Shown here: piece by piece, positions 26,778 to 35,349 of the stretch
Layout of the letters: each line of letters opens with the position of its first letter
How positions within the stretch are numbered: the stretch's first letter is position 1
Assembly (NCBI RefSeq): GCF_011008905.1
Contig: NZ_JAAIVI010000020.1
Location: 429,942 to 493,941, forward strand
Source: Wenzhouxiangella sp. XN201
GTDB lineage: Bacteria; Pseudomonadota; Gammaproteobacteria; Xanthomonadales; Wenzhouxiangellaceae
Length of the DNA stretch: 64,000 bases
Direction: 5' to 3'
Notes under the pieces: generated by a model
Told to the model about the DNA's origin: nothing
What the model saw: only the letters and a program-made list of their open reading frames with translations
The model's database searches: none
Translations under genes and position numbers: made by a program

Positions 26778-29700
26778 TTGCTGTCTCGAATTCGGCGGAA
26801 ATCGGGGGTTGCCGCCAAGGCAGGGTTGGCATGCCTGCTCCTGTCCATCGCAATGCTTCATACCGGCCGGGTCAACGCCTACCCGGAAGTGCATTTCGAT
26901 CACCTCTCGCTCGAGCACGGCCTGGCGCAGTCGGCGGTGCAGGACATGGCGGGAGACGACCTGGGCTATCTGTGGGTCGCCACCCAGTACGGGCTGAGTC
27001 GCTACGACGGTTACGGCTTCCGCAACTTCCGCCACCAACCCGACAACCATGCCTCCCTGAGTGACAGCCGTATCAAGGTCCTGCTCAAGGGGCGTGATGG
27101 TCAGCTCTGGGTCGGAACCCGGAACGGGCTCGATCGAATCGATCCCGCTTCCCTGCACATCGAAAGAATTCCAGTCAGGGAAGTCGGGGCCGACTCGGCG
27201 AGTGGGCGTGAATACAACGTCACGGACATGGTTGAAGATGGTGCTGGCAATTTGATCGTCCAGGTCACTGGCGGCCTGCTGGTGCTTGAGTCAGGTTCCG
27301 CCAGCCTCATGCACGTGGAACGAGATGCGATCGGGCAATCTCACGAGACGGGACGTCTCGCCGTGGATCACTCCGGCCAGCCGTGGTTCTACAACGCTGA
27401 GGGGCTGTGGCGGATTCAGACCGACGATCTGGCCCTTCGCCGGGTGGCGGAGTTCGATATCAGTTCCGAAATTGCCCGTCGATCGTCGATTGCGGTCCTT
27501 CCCGACGGCATGCTGGCGCTCGCCAGCCGGTCCGGCATTACGCTGTTCGACCCCAAGCGCGATACGGTGGCCGGACACATCCGGCCGACCGATCACGGTC
27601 ACGCCGACGACTGGGTGGGCGCAGTCGCAGCCGATCCGCGCGGCATGCTGTGGGCCATGACCCGCGAGGCTCTGGTTCAGTTCGACCCGGAGAAGTCGCG
27701 CTGGGACGTACGCTTCGTTCGCTGGGGCTCGGAGAGCGCGCGCGATCATCTGGTCTATGGGCTGGACGTGATCCAGGACAACCGGGGCTATGTCTGGGTC
27801 GGCTTTCCCGAGGGGGTTGGTCTGTCTGCGCCTGACGGCGACGGATTTCGGGTTTTCCGCCACGATCCGGCTGATCCCGGTTCGCTGACGCCGTCGCCCG
27901 CCAATGCTTTGAACAAGGTCTACCAGGATGATTTTGGCGTGGTCTGGGTCGGCGGGGGGCTGGGTGGCTTGTCGCGCTTCGCACCGCAGTCCGCGCGCTT
28001 CGAGTTGATCCGCGATCGCGAAGTGGACGGCTATTTCGGCAGCGACAATGTCGTGCGCTCGGTGCTCGAGCAGCGCGCCGGCAATCGGGAGTGGCTCTGG
28101 ACGGGACTGAGTCACGGTGGCATCCGGGTCTGGGAACGCCGGGAGAACCAGTTTTCGGTGGTTGCAGATCGCCTGCACTCGTTGGCCGAACCCGACAAAC
28201 GCCTGCCCGACAACAGGGTCTGGTCGCTGGCCGAGGATCCGGTTTCCGGTCACGTCTGGGCCGGGACCGATCGGGGTATTGCCGTGGTTTCCGGTCGCGC
28301 GCGAGAAGTGCTTGCGGTCCACCCGGTTGGGGAGGACGGCCGCGATCGGCCGGTCAATGCGCTTCGATTTTCCGACGATGGCGAGGAACTCTGGGTTGGT
28401 GCCGGGACCTGGCTACCCAAATTCCGGCTTGAACCCGATCGTGTCGGTCTCCGGCTCCTCGAAGAAATTGACCTGTCGGCCACTGACGGCGGGCGCGAGC
28501 GTGGATGGAGCAGAATCCAGTCGTTCCTGGAGAGGGATGACGGCAGCATGCTGGTGGCGACCAGGCGTGGCATCGTGTCCTTGAATCCGGACAGCGGCGA
28601 CCTGGACTGGCACGATCCGGCCGGTGTTCCCGGGAGACAACCACGCAACCATGTCTTTCACCTGGCCGAGTTCCCGGAGGGCGTGCTCTGGGTCGGTACT
28701 GAGCAGGCCGGCCTGGGTCGGGCCCGGCTGGAGAACGGCCAGATCTCGGAGTGGTCCTGGCTGGACGAATCCGATGGCCTGCCCGACCGGACCGTCTACG
28801 CCCTGATTGCCGATGGGTCCGGTTACCTGTGGTTCAGCAGCAATCGCGGCCTGGCCCGCCTCAATCCAGACAGCGGCCAGGTTCGACGTTTCACGCTGGG
28901 CGATGGCTTACAGGGCCTCGAGTTCAACAACACGGTCGTCACCAGGGGCGAAAGTGGCCGCATCTATTTCGGCGGCATCAACGGCGTCAATGCCTTCCGC
29001 CCCGGCGATATCGAACTGCATCCGGAACCACCCCGGATCTATCTCGAGCGCGTCCTGCTGGCCGGGGAGCCGTTGGAGGTGGACGGGCGAGTGCCGGTGT
29101 CGGTTTCCGCCGAGTACGATCGCAATTCCCTGGTGCTGGAGTTTGTCGGCCTGCACTTTACCCAACCGGAAAGCAATCGCTACGCCTACCGACTCGAGGG
29201 GGCCGACGAATCGTGGGTGGAAACCAACGGCAGCCGGATTGTCCGCTATCCCGATCTTGCGCCCGGTGACTACCGTTTCTCGGTGCGTGCGGCCAACAGC
29301 GACGGGGTGTGGTCGGAGCAGCGGCATCTCCTGTCGCTGGCCGTGGCATCACCCCCCTGGCTCGCGCCCTGGGCCTGGGCGCTTTATGCGCTTGTTGCCG
29401 TCTCGCTGGTTTCCCTGTTCATCGCGGCCGAGCGCCGGCGTCGGCGCAATCTGGAGTGGATGGTAGCCGAGCGCACGCGTGAGCTGCGCGAGCAGAAGCG
29501 CCTGGTCGATCGACAGGCGAGTGATCTGGCGGAATTGCTGCAGGCACGCACCACCCTGTTTGCCAATATCTCGCACGAGTTTCGAACACCGCTGACCTTG
29601 ATCGAGGCCAGCCTCGACCGGCTGGCGGAGAAGGGCGAAGATGCCGGCGCCGTAATCACGGCCCGGCGTTACCTGCGCCGCCTGTTACGGCTGGTTGATC

Positions 29701-31139
29701 AGCTCCTCAGCCTGTCGCGGCTGCAGTCCGCGCGTGACCAGAAGGTGCCCGAACCCTGGCCGATCGATCGCGTCGTGACGATGACGGTCGATACGTTTCG
29801 GCCATTGGCCGAGCAAAAGGAGATCGATCTCGCATGCGAAGTGGACGGTCGTTGGCTGACGCAGTGCCAGCAGGCTGATGTCGAGCGCATTCTGCTCAAT
29901 TTGATCGGCAATTCGCTCAAGTACTGCCCGTCCGGATCGAAAGTACGGGTCGCGGTCGAAGGCGCGGACGATGGTGTCAGGCTGTCGGTCAGCGATAACG
30001 GCCCCGGTATCGACAGCGAGCAGCAGGCCGTGATCTTCGAGCGCTTCAGCCGGATGCCGGCGCATGAGCAAGGCCGCATAGAGGGTGCCGGTATCGGCTT
30101 GACCCTGGTGCGAGAAGCCGCGCGCGCCAACGGCGGCAAGGTCGACCTGGTCAGCCAGGCGGGACAAGGCGCCAGCTTCCGGGTCTGGCTGCCCGCCTGG
30201 CGTGGCCACATGGAGGGTGCGCCCGTCCAACAATTGACAGAACAGCGTCTCCTCATGGAACTCGAGAATTTGTCCTCCGAGCCGGATCTTTCTGGTGCGG
30301 AGAATACCGATCCCCCGGTCGAAGGGCCCGGCCGACTCGGTACCGCGCTGGTCGTCGAGGACAATGACGATCTGCGGCAGCACCTGGCGCAGCTCCTGTC
30401 CGACGATTGGGCGGTGATCGAAGCTGGCGACGGTCAACGCGCACTGGCACTGGCGCGTGAGCGCATGCCTGATATTGTCGTCAGCGACATCATGATGCCG
30501 CGCCTGGACGGTCTCGAGATGCTGCGCCGACTGCGCGAAGACGTGCGCACCAGCCACCTGCCGGTGCTGCTTCTGACCGCCCGGCAGGATGAGGCCACCC
30601 GATTGCAGGGTTACTCTCTCAGTGCCGACGATTTCCTGGCCAAGCCGTTCAACCCGGCCGAGCTGCGACTGAGACTCCGGCGGATGGTCGATCTGCGCGA
30701 GCGCGTTCAGCAACGACAGTGGCGCGAACTGGCAGCAACCGGGGTGACTCCGGCCAAAGAGCAGGCATCATCGTCCGGGGACGGGCTGCCCGATCTGTCC
30801 GAGCGGGACGCGAGGTTTCTCGAAAAGGTTCGCGACTGGCTTGAGCAGAATTACGACAATCCCGACGCCAGCGTGTCCGAGTTGGCCGCATTCGTTTCCA
30901 TGGAAGCACGAACACTACAGCGCAAGCTCCGGGCGCTGACCGGCCGGACGCCGGCGGCTCAGCTGCAGAGTTTCCGCCTCGAGCGGGCACGGCCGATGCT
31001 GGTCGACAGTGACCAGCCGATTCAGGATATTTCCCTGAGTTGCGGCTTTTCCAGTCCGCAGTATTTTACCCGCGTGTTCAGCCAGCACTTCGGCATGTCG
31101 CCGTCGATGTGGCGCAAAAGGCAGCGGCAGTCGTCCTGA
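26778..31139 (+). CDS. Hybrid two-component regulator: propeller sensor, kinase, receiver, AraC domain in one protein
   Basis: 1453 residues. Order: signal anchor (1-36); periplasmic two-component-regulator propeller repeats to about 760 (DDLGYLWVATQYGLSRYDG, AGNREWLWTGLSHGGIRV, VLWVGTEQAGLGRA); a Y_Y_Y domain (about 778-850); one membrane helix (about 864-888); HisKA with FANISHEFRTPLTLIE (H933); HATPase (SDNGPGID, GAGIGLTLVREA); receiver with Asp 1237 (VVSDIMMPRLDG); AraC-type helix-turn-helix to the end (LSCGFSSPQYFTRVFSQHFG). It thus reads an outside ligand and binds DNA itself. Such HTCS proteins are best known from Bacteroidetes glycan loci. The TTG start follows GGGAGGCGA. The nearest downstream operon is for ectoine catabolism. 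Confidence 0.93.
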   Translation: MLSRIRRKSGVAAKAGLACLLLSIAMLHTGRVNAYPEVHFDHLSLEHGLAQSAVQDMAGDDLGYLWVATQYGLSRYDGYGFRNFRHQPDNHASLSDSRIKVLLKGRDGQLWVGTRNGLDRIDPASLHIERIPVREVGADSASGREYNVTDMVEDGAGNLIVQVTGGLLVLESGSASLMHVERDAIGQSHETGRLAVDHSGQPWFYNAEGLWRIQTDDLALRRVAEFDISSEIARRSSIAVLPDGMLALASRSGITLFDPKRDTVAGHIRPTDHGHADDWVGAVAADPRGMLWAMTREALVQFDPEKSRWDVRFVRWGSESARDHLVYGLDVIQDNRGYVWVGFPEGVGLSAPDGDGFRVFRHDPADPGSLTPSPANALNKVYQDDFGVVWVGGGLGGLSRFAPQSARFELIRDREVDGYFGSDNVVRSVLEQRAGNREWLWTGLSHGGIRVWERRENQFSVVADRLHSLAEPDKRLPDNRVWSLAEDPVSGHVWAGTDRGIAVVSGRAREVLAVHPVGEDGRDRPVNALRFSDDGEELWVGAGTWLPKFRLEPDRVGLRLLEEIDLSATDGGRERGWSRIQSFLERDDGSMLVATRRGIVSLNPDSGDLDWHDPAGVPGRQPRNHVFHLAEFPEGVLWVGTEQAGLGRARLENGQISEWSWLDESDGLPDRTVYALIADGSGYLWFSSNRGLARLNPDSGQVRRFTLGDGLQGLEFNNTVVTRGESGRIYFGGINGVNAFRPGDIELHPEPPRIYLERVLLAGEPLEVDGRVPVSVSAEYDRNSLVLEFVGLHFTQPESNRYAYRLEGADESWVETNGSRIVRYPDLAPGDYRFSVRAANSDGVWSEQRHLLSLAVASPPWLAPWAWALYALVAVSLVSLFIAAERRRRRNLEWMVAERTRELREQKRLVDRQASDLAELLQARTTLFANISHEFRTPLTLIEASLDRLAEKGEDAGAVITARRYLRRLLRLVDQLLSLSRLQSARDQKVPEPWPIDRVVTMTVDTFRPLAEQKEIDLACEVDGRWLTQCQQADVERILLNLIGNSLKYCPSGSKVRVAVEGADDGVRLSVSDNGPGIDSEQQAVIFERFSRMPAHEQGRIEGAGIGLTLVREAARANGGKVDLVSQAGQGASFRVWLPAWRGHMEGAPVQQLTEQRLLMELENLSSEPDLSGAENTDPPVEGPGRLGTALVVEDNDDLRQHLAQLLSDDWAVIEAGDGQRALALARERMPDIVVSDIMMPRLDGLEMLRRLREDVRTSHLPVLLLTARQDEATRLQGYSLSADDFLAKPFNPAELRLRLRRMVDLRERVQQRQWRELAATGVTPAKEQASSSGDGLPDLSERDARFLEKVRDWLEQNYDNPDASVSELAAFVSMEARTLQRKLRALTGRTPAAQLQSFRLERARPMLVDSDQPIQDISLSCGFSSPQYFTRVFSQHFGMSPSMWRKRQRQSS

Positions 31140-31322
31140 TCGGCGAAGTTCGCCGCATTAGTGCAACTGCGGGTCGGGTTCGTGCAAGTTTCAAAAGGGT
31201 CATGGGGTTAGCATGTTTCTGTCCTGACGCCGGGCCTTCTCTGACTGTCCGGCGAGGTAACGGGATCTTTTCAGCAGCACCGCTATTCTGGCAGTGGGGA
31301 CGCATGGGAAGGGACCTGGGGC

Positions 31323-31361
31323 GAAATGCCGGCAACTCTCGCGAGTGCCGGCATTTCTTTA
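31323..31361 (+). terminator. Perfect 12-bp hairpin, probable terminator
   Basis: GAAATGCCGGCA (31323-31334) pairs perfectly with TGCCGGCATTTC (31346-31357) around an 11-nt loop that is itself partly palindromic (CTCGCGAG), followed by TTTATT. It is 185 nt beyond the hybrid regulator's stop and may end that transcript. The 490-nt gap from 31140 to 31629 otherwise holds the doe leader and no convincing gene. Confidence 0.75.
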
Positions 31362-31502
31362 TTCTGGCGACGGTCCAGCTTCCCCGACTCTCGCTTGCAC
31401 CGCAAATACAGCGTACGGGGGACATGCGTCGCCCGGTGAATGCCTGTGGACAATCGGCCTAAATGCCTGTCGCGTAACTGTTTTGCGCCTAAACGAAAAT
31501 CC

Positions 31503-31532
31503 TTGCAAGTGGGACGTTTTCGGGTCTAGCCT
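31503..31532 (+). promoter_or_regulatory. Candidate promoter of the doe operon
   Basis: A TTGCAA (31503-31508) and TAGCCT (31527-31532) are separated by 18 nt, about 100 nt upstream of doeB2. Both hexamers are imperfect. The placement before two leader hairpins is the main argument. Confidence 0.35.
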
Positions 31533-31540
31533 AGGCAGGT

Positions 31541-31614
31541 CGGTGGCGGAACCAAAGCCCGCCACCGCATTTGTGGTTTCGTCAGCAACCCGGTGCCCGC
31601 CGGGTTGAGTTTTT
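31541..31614 (+). promoter_or_regulatory. doe operon leader with two hairpins, second terminator-like
   Basis: Hairpin 1: CGGTGGCGG (31541-31549) with CCGCCACCG (31559-31567), a perfect 9-bp stem with a 9-nt loop. Hairpin 2: AACCCGG (31587-31593) with CCGGGTT (31600-31606), followed by GAGTTTTT. The arrangement, between a candidate promoter and the first gene, resembles an attenuator or a small riboswitch. It matches no riboswitch consensus I recognise. Confidence 0.45.
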
Positions 31615-31629
31615 CCCGGGGTTTAGGAT

Positions 31630-32802
31630 TTGGATTCAAACGCGGCGCACAACTGGCAGACGATGGTCGACGAGGCGGTCTCCTTTCGACGCGCCCTGCA
31701 TCGCGCCCCCGAACTGACCTGGGACGAGAGCGAAACGGCCGCGGCTATTCGCGCCCAACTGGACGATCTGGACATTGCCTGGCGGGCCTGTGCTCAGACC
31801 GGCACGGTGGCGACGCTGGCGGCTGATGCATCGGGCCAGCACATCGCGCTGCGTGCCGACATCGACGCCCTGCCCATCGTCGAGGAGAGCGGCGTCGAGT
31901 GGGCTTCCGAGAGGAAAGGCTGCATGCACGCCTGCGGGCACGACGGGCATGCGGCAACGCTGTACGCGGCCGCGCAGTGGCTAAAGACGCATGAAATCGA
32001 CCTGCCGGGGCCGGTGACCCTGCTGTTCCAGCCGGCCGAGGAAGGCGGCCATGGCGCCAAGGCGATGATCGACGATGGCGCACTCGAGGGCGTCGAGGCC
32101 ATTTTCGGCTGGCACAACTGGCCGGCGATTCGCTTTGGCCGTGCGGTGTGCCCGAATGGAGCGGTGATGGCCGGCAACGGCACCTTCGAGATCACGGTTC
32201 GCGGTCAGGGTGGGCATGCCAGCCAGCCGGAATTGTGCCGCGATCCGGTGCTTGCGGCCTCGGCTATCGTCATGAATCTCCAGCAGGTGGTCAGCCGGCG
32301 CATTACTCCGCAGGCGCCGACGGTACTCAGCGTGACGAACATCCGGGCCGAGGGTGCGCCGACCGTGATCCCGGAAACCGCCTGTTTGAGCGGCAGCTTC
32401 CGCCTCGGCGATGCGGAAACGCGCGCGTTGATGGGAGAGCTGATCACCGATATCGCTCGGAACACGGCCGCGGCCTATGGTGTCGAGGTGGATGTGATCA
32501 TTCATCCGCGCTACGACGCGACGATCAATCACTCGGCCGAGGCTGGACGGTATCGAGAGACGATCGGTCTCGAGCTAGGCGAAGATGCGCTCGATACGGT
32601 GCTGAAGACCCCGATCATGGCCTCGGAAGATTTCAGCTATTACCTGAAGGAAATTCCCGGCGCTTTCGCCCTGATCGGCGCCGATGACGGGCGGGGGCAC
32701 GAACATCCCTGCCACAGCTCGAAGTACGACTTCAATGACCGGTTGATCGACACGGTCGGCCGCATTTATGCCCGAATCGCTGGTTGTCCAGTACAGGAGT
32801 AA
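31630..32802 (+). CDS. doeB2: M20-family deacetylase, N2-acetyl-L-2,4-diaminobutyrate type (DoeB2-like)
   Basis: A 390-residue M20/M40 amidohydrolase. Metal-binding and catalytic stretches are MHACGHDGHAATL, FQPAEEGGHGA, GWHNWP, RGQGGHASQPE and PIMASEDFSYY. Alone it could be any N-acyl amino acid deacylase or hippurate-type hydrolase. In this operon with doeD, doeA and doeC it best fits removal of acetyl from N-acetyl-diaminobutyrate during ectoine breakdown. The start is uncertain: TTG at 31630 directly follows an in-frame TAG and its AGGA is only about 3 nt away. ATG at 31663 (MVDEAVSFRRALHR) is a good alternative. Confidence 0.8.
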   Translation: MDSNAAHNWQTMVDEAVSFRRALHRAPELTWDESETAAAIRAQLDDLDIAWRACAQTGTVATLAADASGQHIALRADIDALPIVEESGVEWASERKGCMHACGHDGHAATLYAAAQWLKTHEIDLPGPVTLLFQPAEEGGHGAKAMIDDGALEGVEAIFGWHNWPAIRFGRAVCPNGAVMAGNGTFEITVRGQGGHASQPELCRDPVLAASAIVMNLQQVVSRRITPQAPTVLSVTNIRAEGAPTVIPETACLSGSFRLGDAETRALMGELITDIARNTAAAYGVEVDVIIHPRYDATINHSAEAGRYRETIGLELGEDALDTVLKTPIMASEDFSYYLKEIPGAFALIGADDGRGHEHPCHSSKYDFNDRLIDTVGRIYARIAGCPVQE

Positions 32803-32806
32803 CAAT

Positions 32807-34075
32807 ATGCAGGTATTCGAACAGTGGGAATCGGACATCCGCGGCTATTGCCGCCTGTATCCAACCGTGTTCAAGTCGGCGTCCAATGCGCGTCAGACAG
32901 ACGAGAACGGCAAAAGCTATATCGACTTTTTCGCCGGCGCCGGGGTACTCAACTTCGGGCACAACAACGCCCGGATGAAGCGCGCCATGATCGAGTTTCT
33001 CGAGCGCGACGGCGTGGCTCACAGCCTGGACATGTACACCGACGTCAAGCGCGACTTCATCGCGAAATTCGTCGACACCGTCGTCAAGCCGCGTGGCTGG
33101 AACCACAAGCTGCAATTCATGGGTCCGACCGGCACCAACGCCGTCGAGACGGCGCTGAAGCTGGCGCGCAAGGTCACCGGCCGGCGCAGCGTGGTGGCCT
33201 ACGAACATGGTTTCCACGGGATGACGCTGGGTTCGCTGGCCTGCACGGCGAACAGTTATTTCCGCAACGCCGCCGGCGTGCCGCTGGAGCACGTGGTTCG
33301 CCAGCCCTTCGGCAGCGACGAAGTCCCGCTGGACCAGGCACTGGCCTGGGTCGATCAACTGCGGGTCTTGTTCGAGGACTCGTCCAGTGGCCTGGAGCCG
33401 CCGGCAGCGTTCGTGATCGAACCGATCCAGGCTGAGGGCGGCGTACACGTCGCCCGCCCCGAGTGGCTCAAGGCCGTGCAGGACCTGGCCCGTGACCTGG
33501 GCGCGCTGGTGATCTACGACGACATCCAGGCCGGGTGCGGCCGCACCGGCAGCTACTTCAGCTTCGACGATATGGGCCTGGATCCCGACATCATCACTCT
33601 CGCCAAGGGCATCGGCGGTTTCGGCACGCCGCTGGCGATGAACCTGGTCAAGCCGGAGTACGACAAGTACTGGTCGCCGGGTGAGCATACCGGCACCTTC
33701 CGCGGCCAGGGCCTGAGTTTCGTTGCCGGTGTCGAGGCGCTGAATTACTTCGACGATGATGAACTGATGAATGCCGTCAAGGAGAACGGCGAGACCATGC
33801 GCAAGCGCCTGGAGTCGATCGCCGACAGCCGGGGCCAGGGCCGATTCTCGGTGCGCGGCCGCGGCATGATGCAAGCGCTCGATGTCGGTGATGGCGAGCT
33901 GGCCAAGCAGATCGCCTCGACCGCCTTCGAGAACGGCTTGCTGATCGGCGCCTGCGGTACCGGCGGACGGGTACTCAAACTGATCCCGCCGCTGACCATT
34001 CCCGAGGCCGACCTGGCCGAAGGCCTGGATATCCTCGAGCAATCGGTGGCGTCGGCCCGGAGGGCGGCGGCATGA
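32807..34075 (+). CDS. doeD: Diaminobutyrate-2-oxoglutarate transaminase, EctB-like (DoeD)
   Basis: A 422-residue class III pyridoxal-phosphate aminotransferase closely resembling EctB (ESDIRGYCRLYPTVF, YIDFFAGAGVLNFGHNN, MGPTGTNAVETALKLARKVT). The cofactor lysine is in TLAKGIGGFG, and IYDDIQAGCGRTG is the usual Asp region. It moves the 4-amino group between diaminobutyrate and 2-oxoglutarate, giving aspartate semialdehyde in the catabolic direction. EctB makes diaminobutyrate for ectoine synthesis, but no ectA or ectC is here and the catabolic genes flank it. ATG at 32807 follows CAGGAG; the stop overlaps doeA in an ATGA. Confidence 0.9.
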   Translation: MQVFEQWESDIRGYCRLYPTVFKSASNARQTDENGKSYIDFFAGAGVLNFGHNNARMKRAMIEFLERDGVAHSLDMYTDVKRDFIAKFVDTVVKPRGWNHKLQFMGPTGTNAVETALKLARKVTGRRSVVAYEHGFHGMTLGSLACTANSYFRNAAGVPLEHVVRQPFGSDEVPLDQALAWVDQLRVLFEDSSSGLEPPAAFVIEPIQAEGGVHVARPEWLKAVQDLARDLGALVIYDDIQAGCGRTGSYFSFDDMGLDPDIITLAKGIGGFGTPLAMNLVKPEYDKYWSPGEHTGTFRGQGLSFVAGVEALNYFDDDELMNAVKENGETMRKRLESIADSRGQGRFSVRGRGMMQALDVGDGELAKQIASTAFENGLLIGACGTGGRVLKLIPPLTIPEADLAEGLDILEQSVASARRAAA

Positions 34076-35349
34076 GACAGCGCGACGACATGACCTTCCC
34101 TTTCGAGGAGTACGAGCGCCGGCTCAAGGAGCTGCGCGAGCGCATGGCCGAGCGCCTGCTCGATGCGGTAGTGATCACCGACCCGGAAAACCTGATGTAT
34201 CTCACCGATTATCAGACCACGGGTTACAGCTTCTTCCAGGCCCTCGTGGTGCCGCTGGAGGACGAGCCGTTCATGATCACGCGCATGCTGGAAGAATCGA
34301 ACGTCCACGCCCGCACCTGGGTCGAGAAGACGCGCCCGTATCCAGACACGGGCGACGCCATCCAGATGCTGGTCGAGTCGCTGCGCGAGTTTGGCCTGAC
34401 CGGCAAATGTATTGGCTATGAACGCAACAGCTATTTTCTCCCCGCTTACCACCAGGACAGCATTTTCACGACATTCCTGGACGGCAAGCTGCTCGACTGC
34501 TTTGGCATCGTCGAGGAAGGCCGCGTGTGCAAGTCGAAGCACGAGATCGAGATCATGCGCAAGGCTTCGGCCGCCACCGAGGCCGGCATGCGGGCCGGTT
34601 TCGATGCCACCGAGGCCGGCGTGACCGAGAACGAGATCGGTGCCGCTATTTCTTCCGCCATGTTCCGCGCCGGCGGCGAACCGCCGGCGGTGATGCCCTA
34701 CGTCACTTCGGGGCCGCGCAGCATGATCGGCCATGCCACCTGGGAGGGGCGGACGGTCCAGCCGGGTGAGCACGTGTTCCTGGAAGTTGGCGGCTGTTAC
34801 CGGCGCTATCACACGGCCATGATGCGGACGGTCGTGCTGGGCGAACTCTCGTCCTCGATGGAGCACGCTCAGGACCGCATGAAGCAGGCTTTGCATGAAA
34901 TCAAGAACGTGATTCGTCCGGGCATGACGGTGTCGGATGCCGACAACCTGGTCCGCAACATCATCACTGCCAATGAAGTGGGCGCGCGCCTGATCACGCG
35001 CTCGGGTTACTCCATCGGCATCGCGTTTCCGCCGAGCTGGGACGAGGGCTACATCATGAGCCTCAAGCAGGGCGACTCGCGCGTGATCCGGGAAGGCATG
35101 ACTTTCCATATCATCCCCTGGATGTGGGGCGTGGACGGTGACAAGACGGTTGGCATCTCCGACACCATCTACATCACCGCCGACGGCTGCAAATCCTTCT
35201 TCAATCTCGACGAGGACTTCGTGGTCAAGGCCGACCAGGCGTCGCAGCAGCTGCCGCGTGCACAAGCCAGTGCAGCGCCGAAGAAAGTCTCCGAAACCGC
35301 CTCCGGAAGTGAGTCGGTCCAGAATATCCAGGAGGCCCGTCGCCAATGA
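34072..35349 (+). CDS. doeA: Ectoine hydrolase DoeA (M24 peptidase fold)
   Basis: A 425-residue pita-bread (M24, creatinase/prolidase-like) protein. DoeA opens the ectoine ring to N-acetyl-diaminobutyrate, the first catabolic step. The fold shows an N-terminal creatinase-like domain (DAVVITDPENLMYLTDYQTTGYS) and a C-terminal domain (PAVMPYVTSGPRSMIGHATW, VFLEVGGCYRRYHTAMMRT). Canonical M24 metal ligands look altered, as is known for DoeA and creatinase. An Ala/Ser-rich tail of about 35 residues follows the fold. Start ATG at 34072 overlaps doeD; ATG at 34090 is also possible. Confidence 0.9.
   Translation: MRQRDDMTFPFEEYERRLKELRERMAERLLDAVVITDPENLMYLTDYQTTGYSFFQALVVPLEDEPFMITRMLEESNVHARTWVEKTRPYPDTGDAIQMLVESLREFGLTGKCIGYERNSYFLPAYHQDSIFTTFLDGKLLDCFGIVEEGRVCKSKHEIEIMRKASAATEAGMRAGFDATEAGVTENEIGAAISSAMFRAGGEPPAVMPYVTSGPRSMIGHATWEGRTVQPGEHVFLEVGGCYRRYHTAMMRTVVLGELSSSMEHAQDRMKQALHEIKNVIRPGMTVSDADNLVRNIITANEVGARLITRSGYSIGIAFPPSWDEGYIMSLKQGDSRVIREGMTFHIIPWMWGVDGDKTVGISDTIYITADGCKSFFNLDEDFVVKADQASQQLPRAQASAAPKKVSETASGSESVQNIQEARRQ

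Noticed and set aside
31261..31300. Sigma-54 promoter (GG-N10-GC at about 31290)
   Set aside because: Only the GG/GC spacing matches; the TT before GC and the rest of the consensus are missing.
32732..34042. 436-codon open frame on the minus strand
   Set aside because: Opposite doeD, no family features.
32807..34075. EctB in an ectoine synthesis operon
   Set aside because: No ectA, ectC or ectD beside it; the flanking genes are the ectoine hydrolase and catabolic enzymes.
33745..35346. 533-codon open frame on the minus strand
   Set aside because: Antisense to doeD and doeA, no recognisable domain; shadow of high-GC coding.
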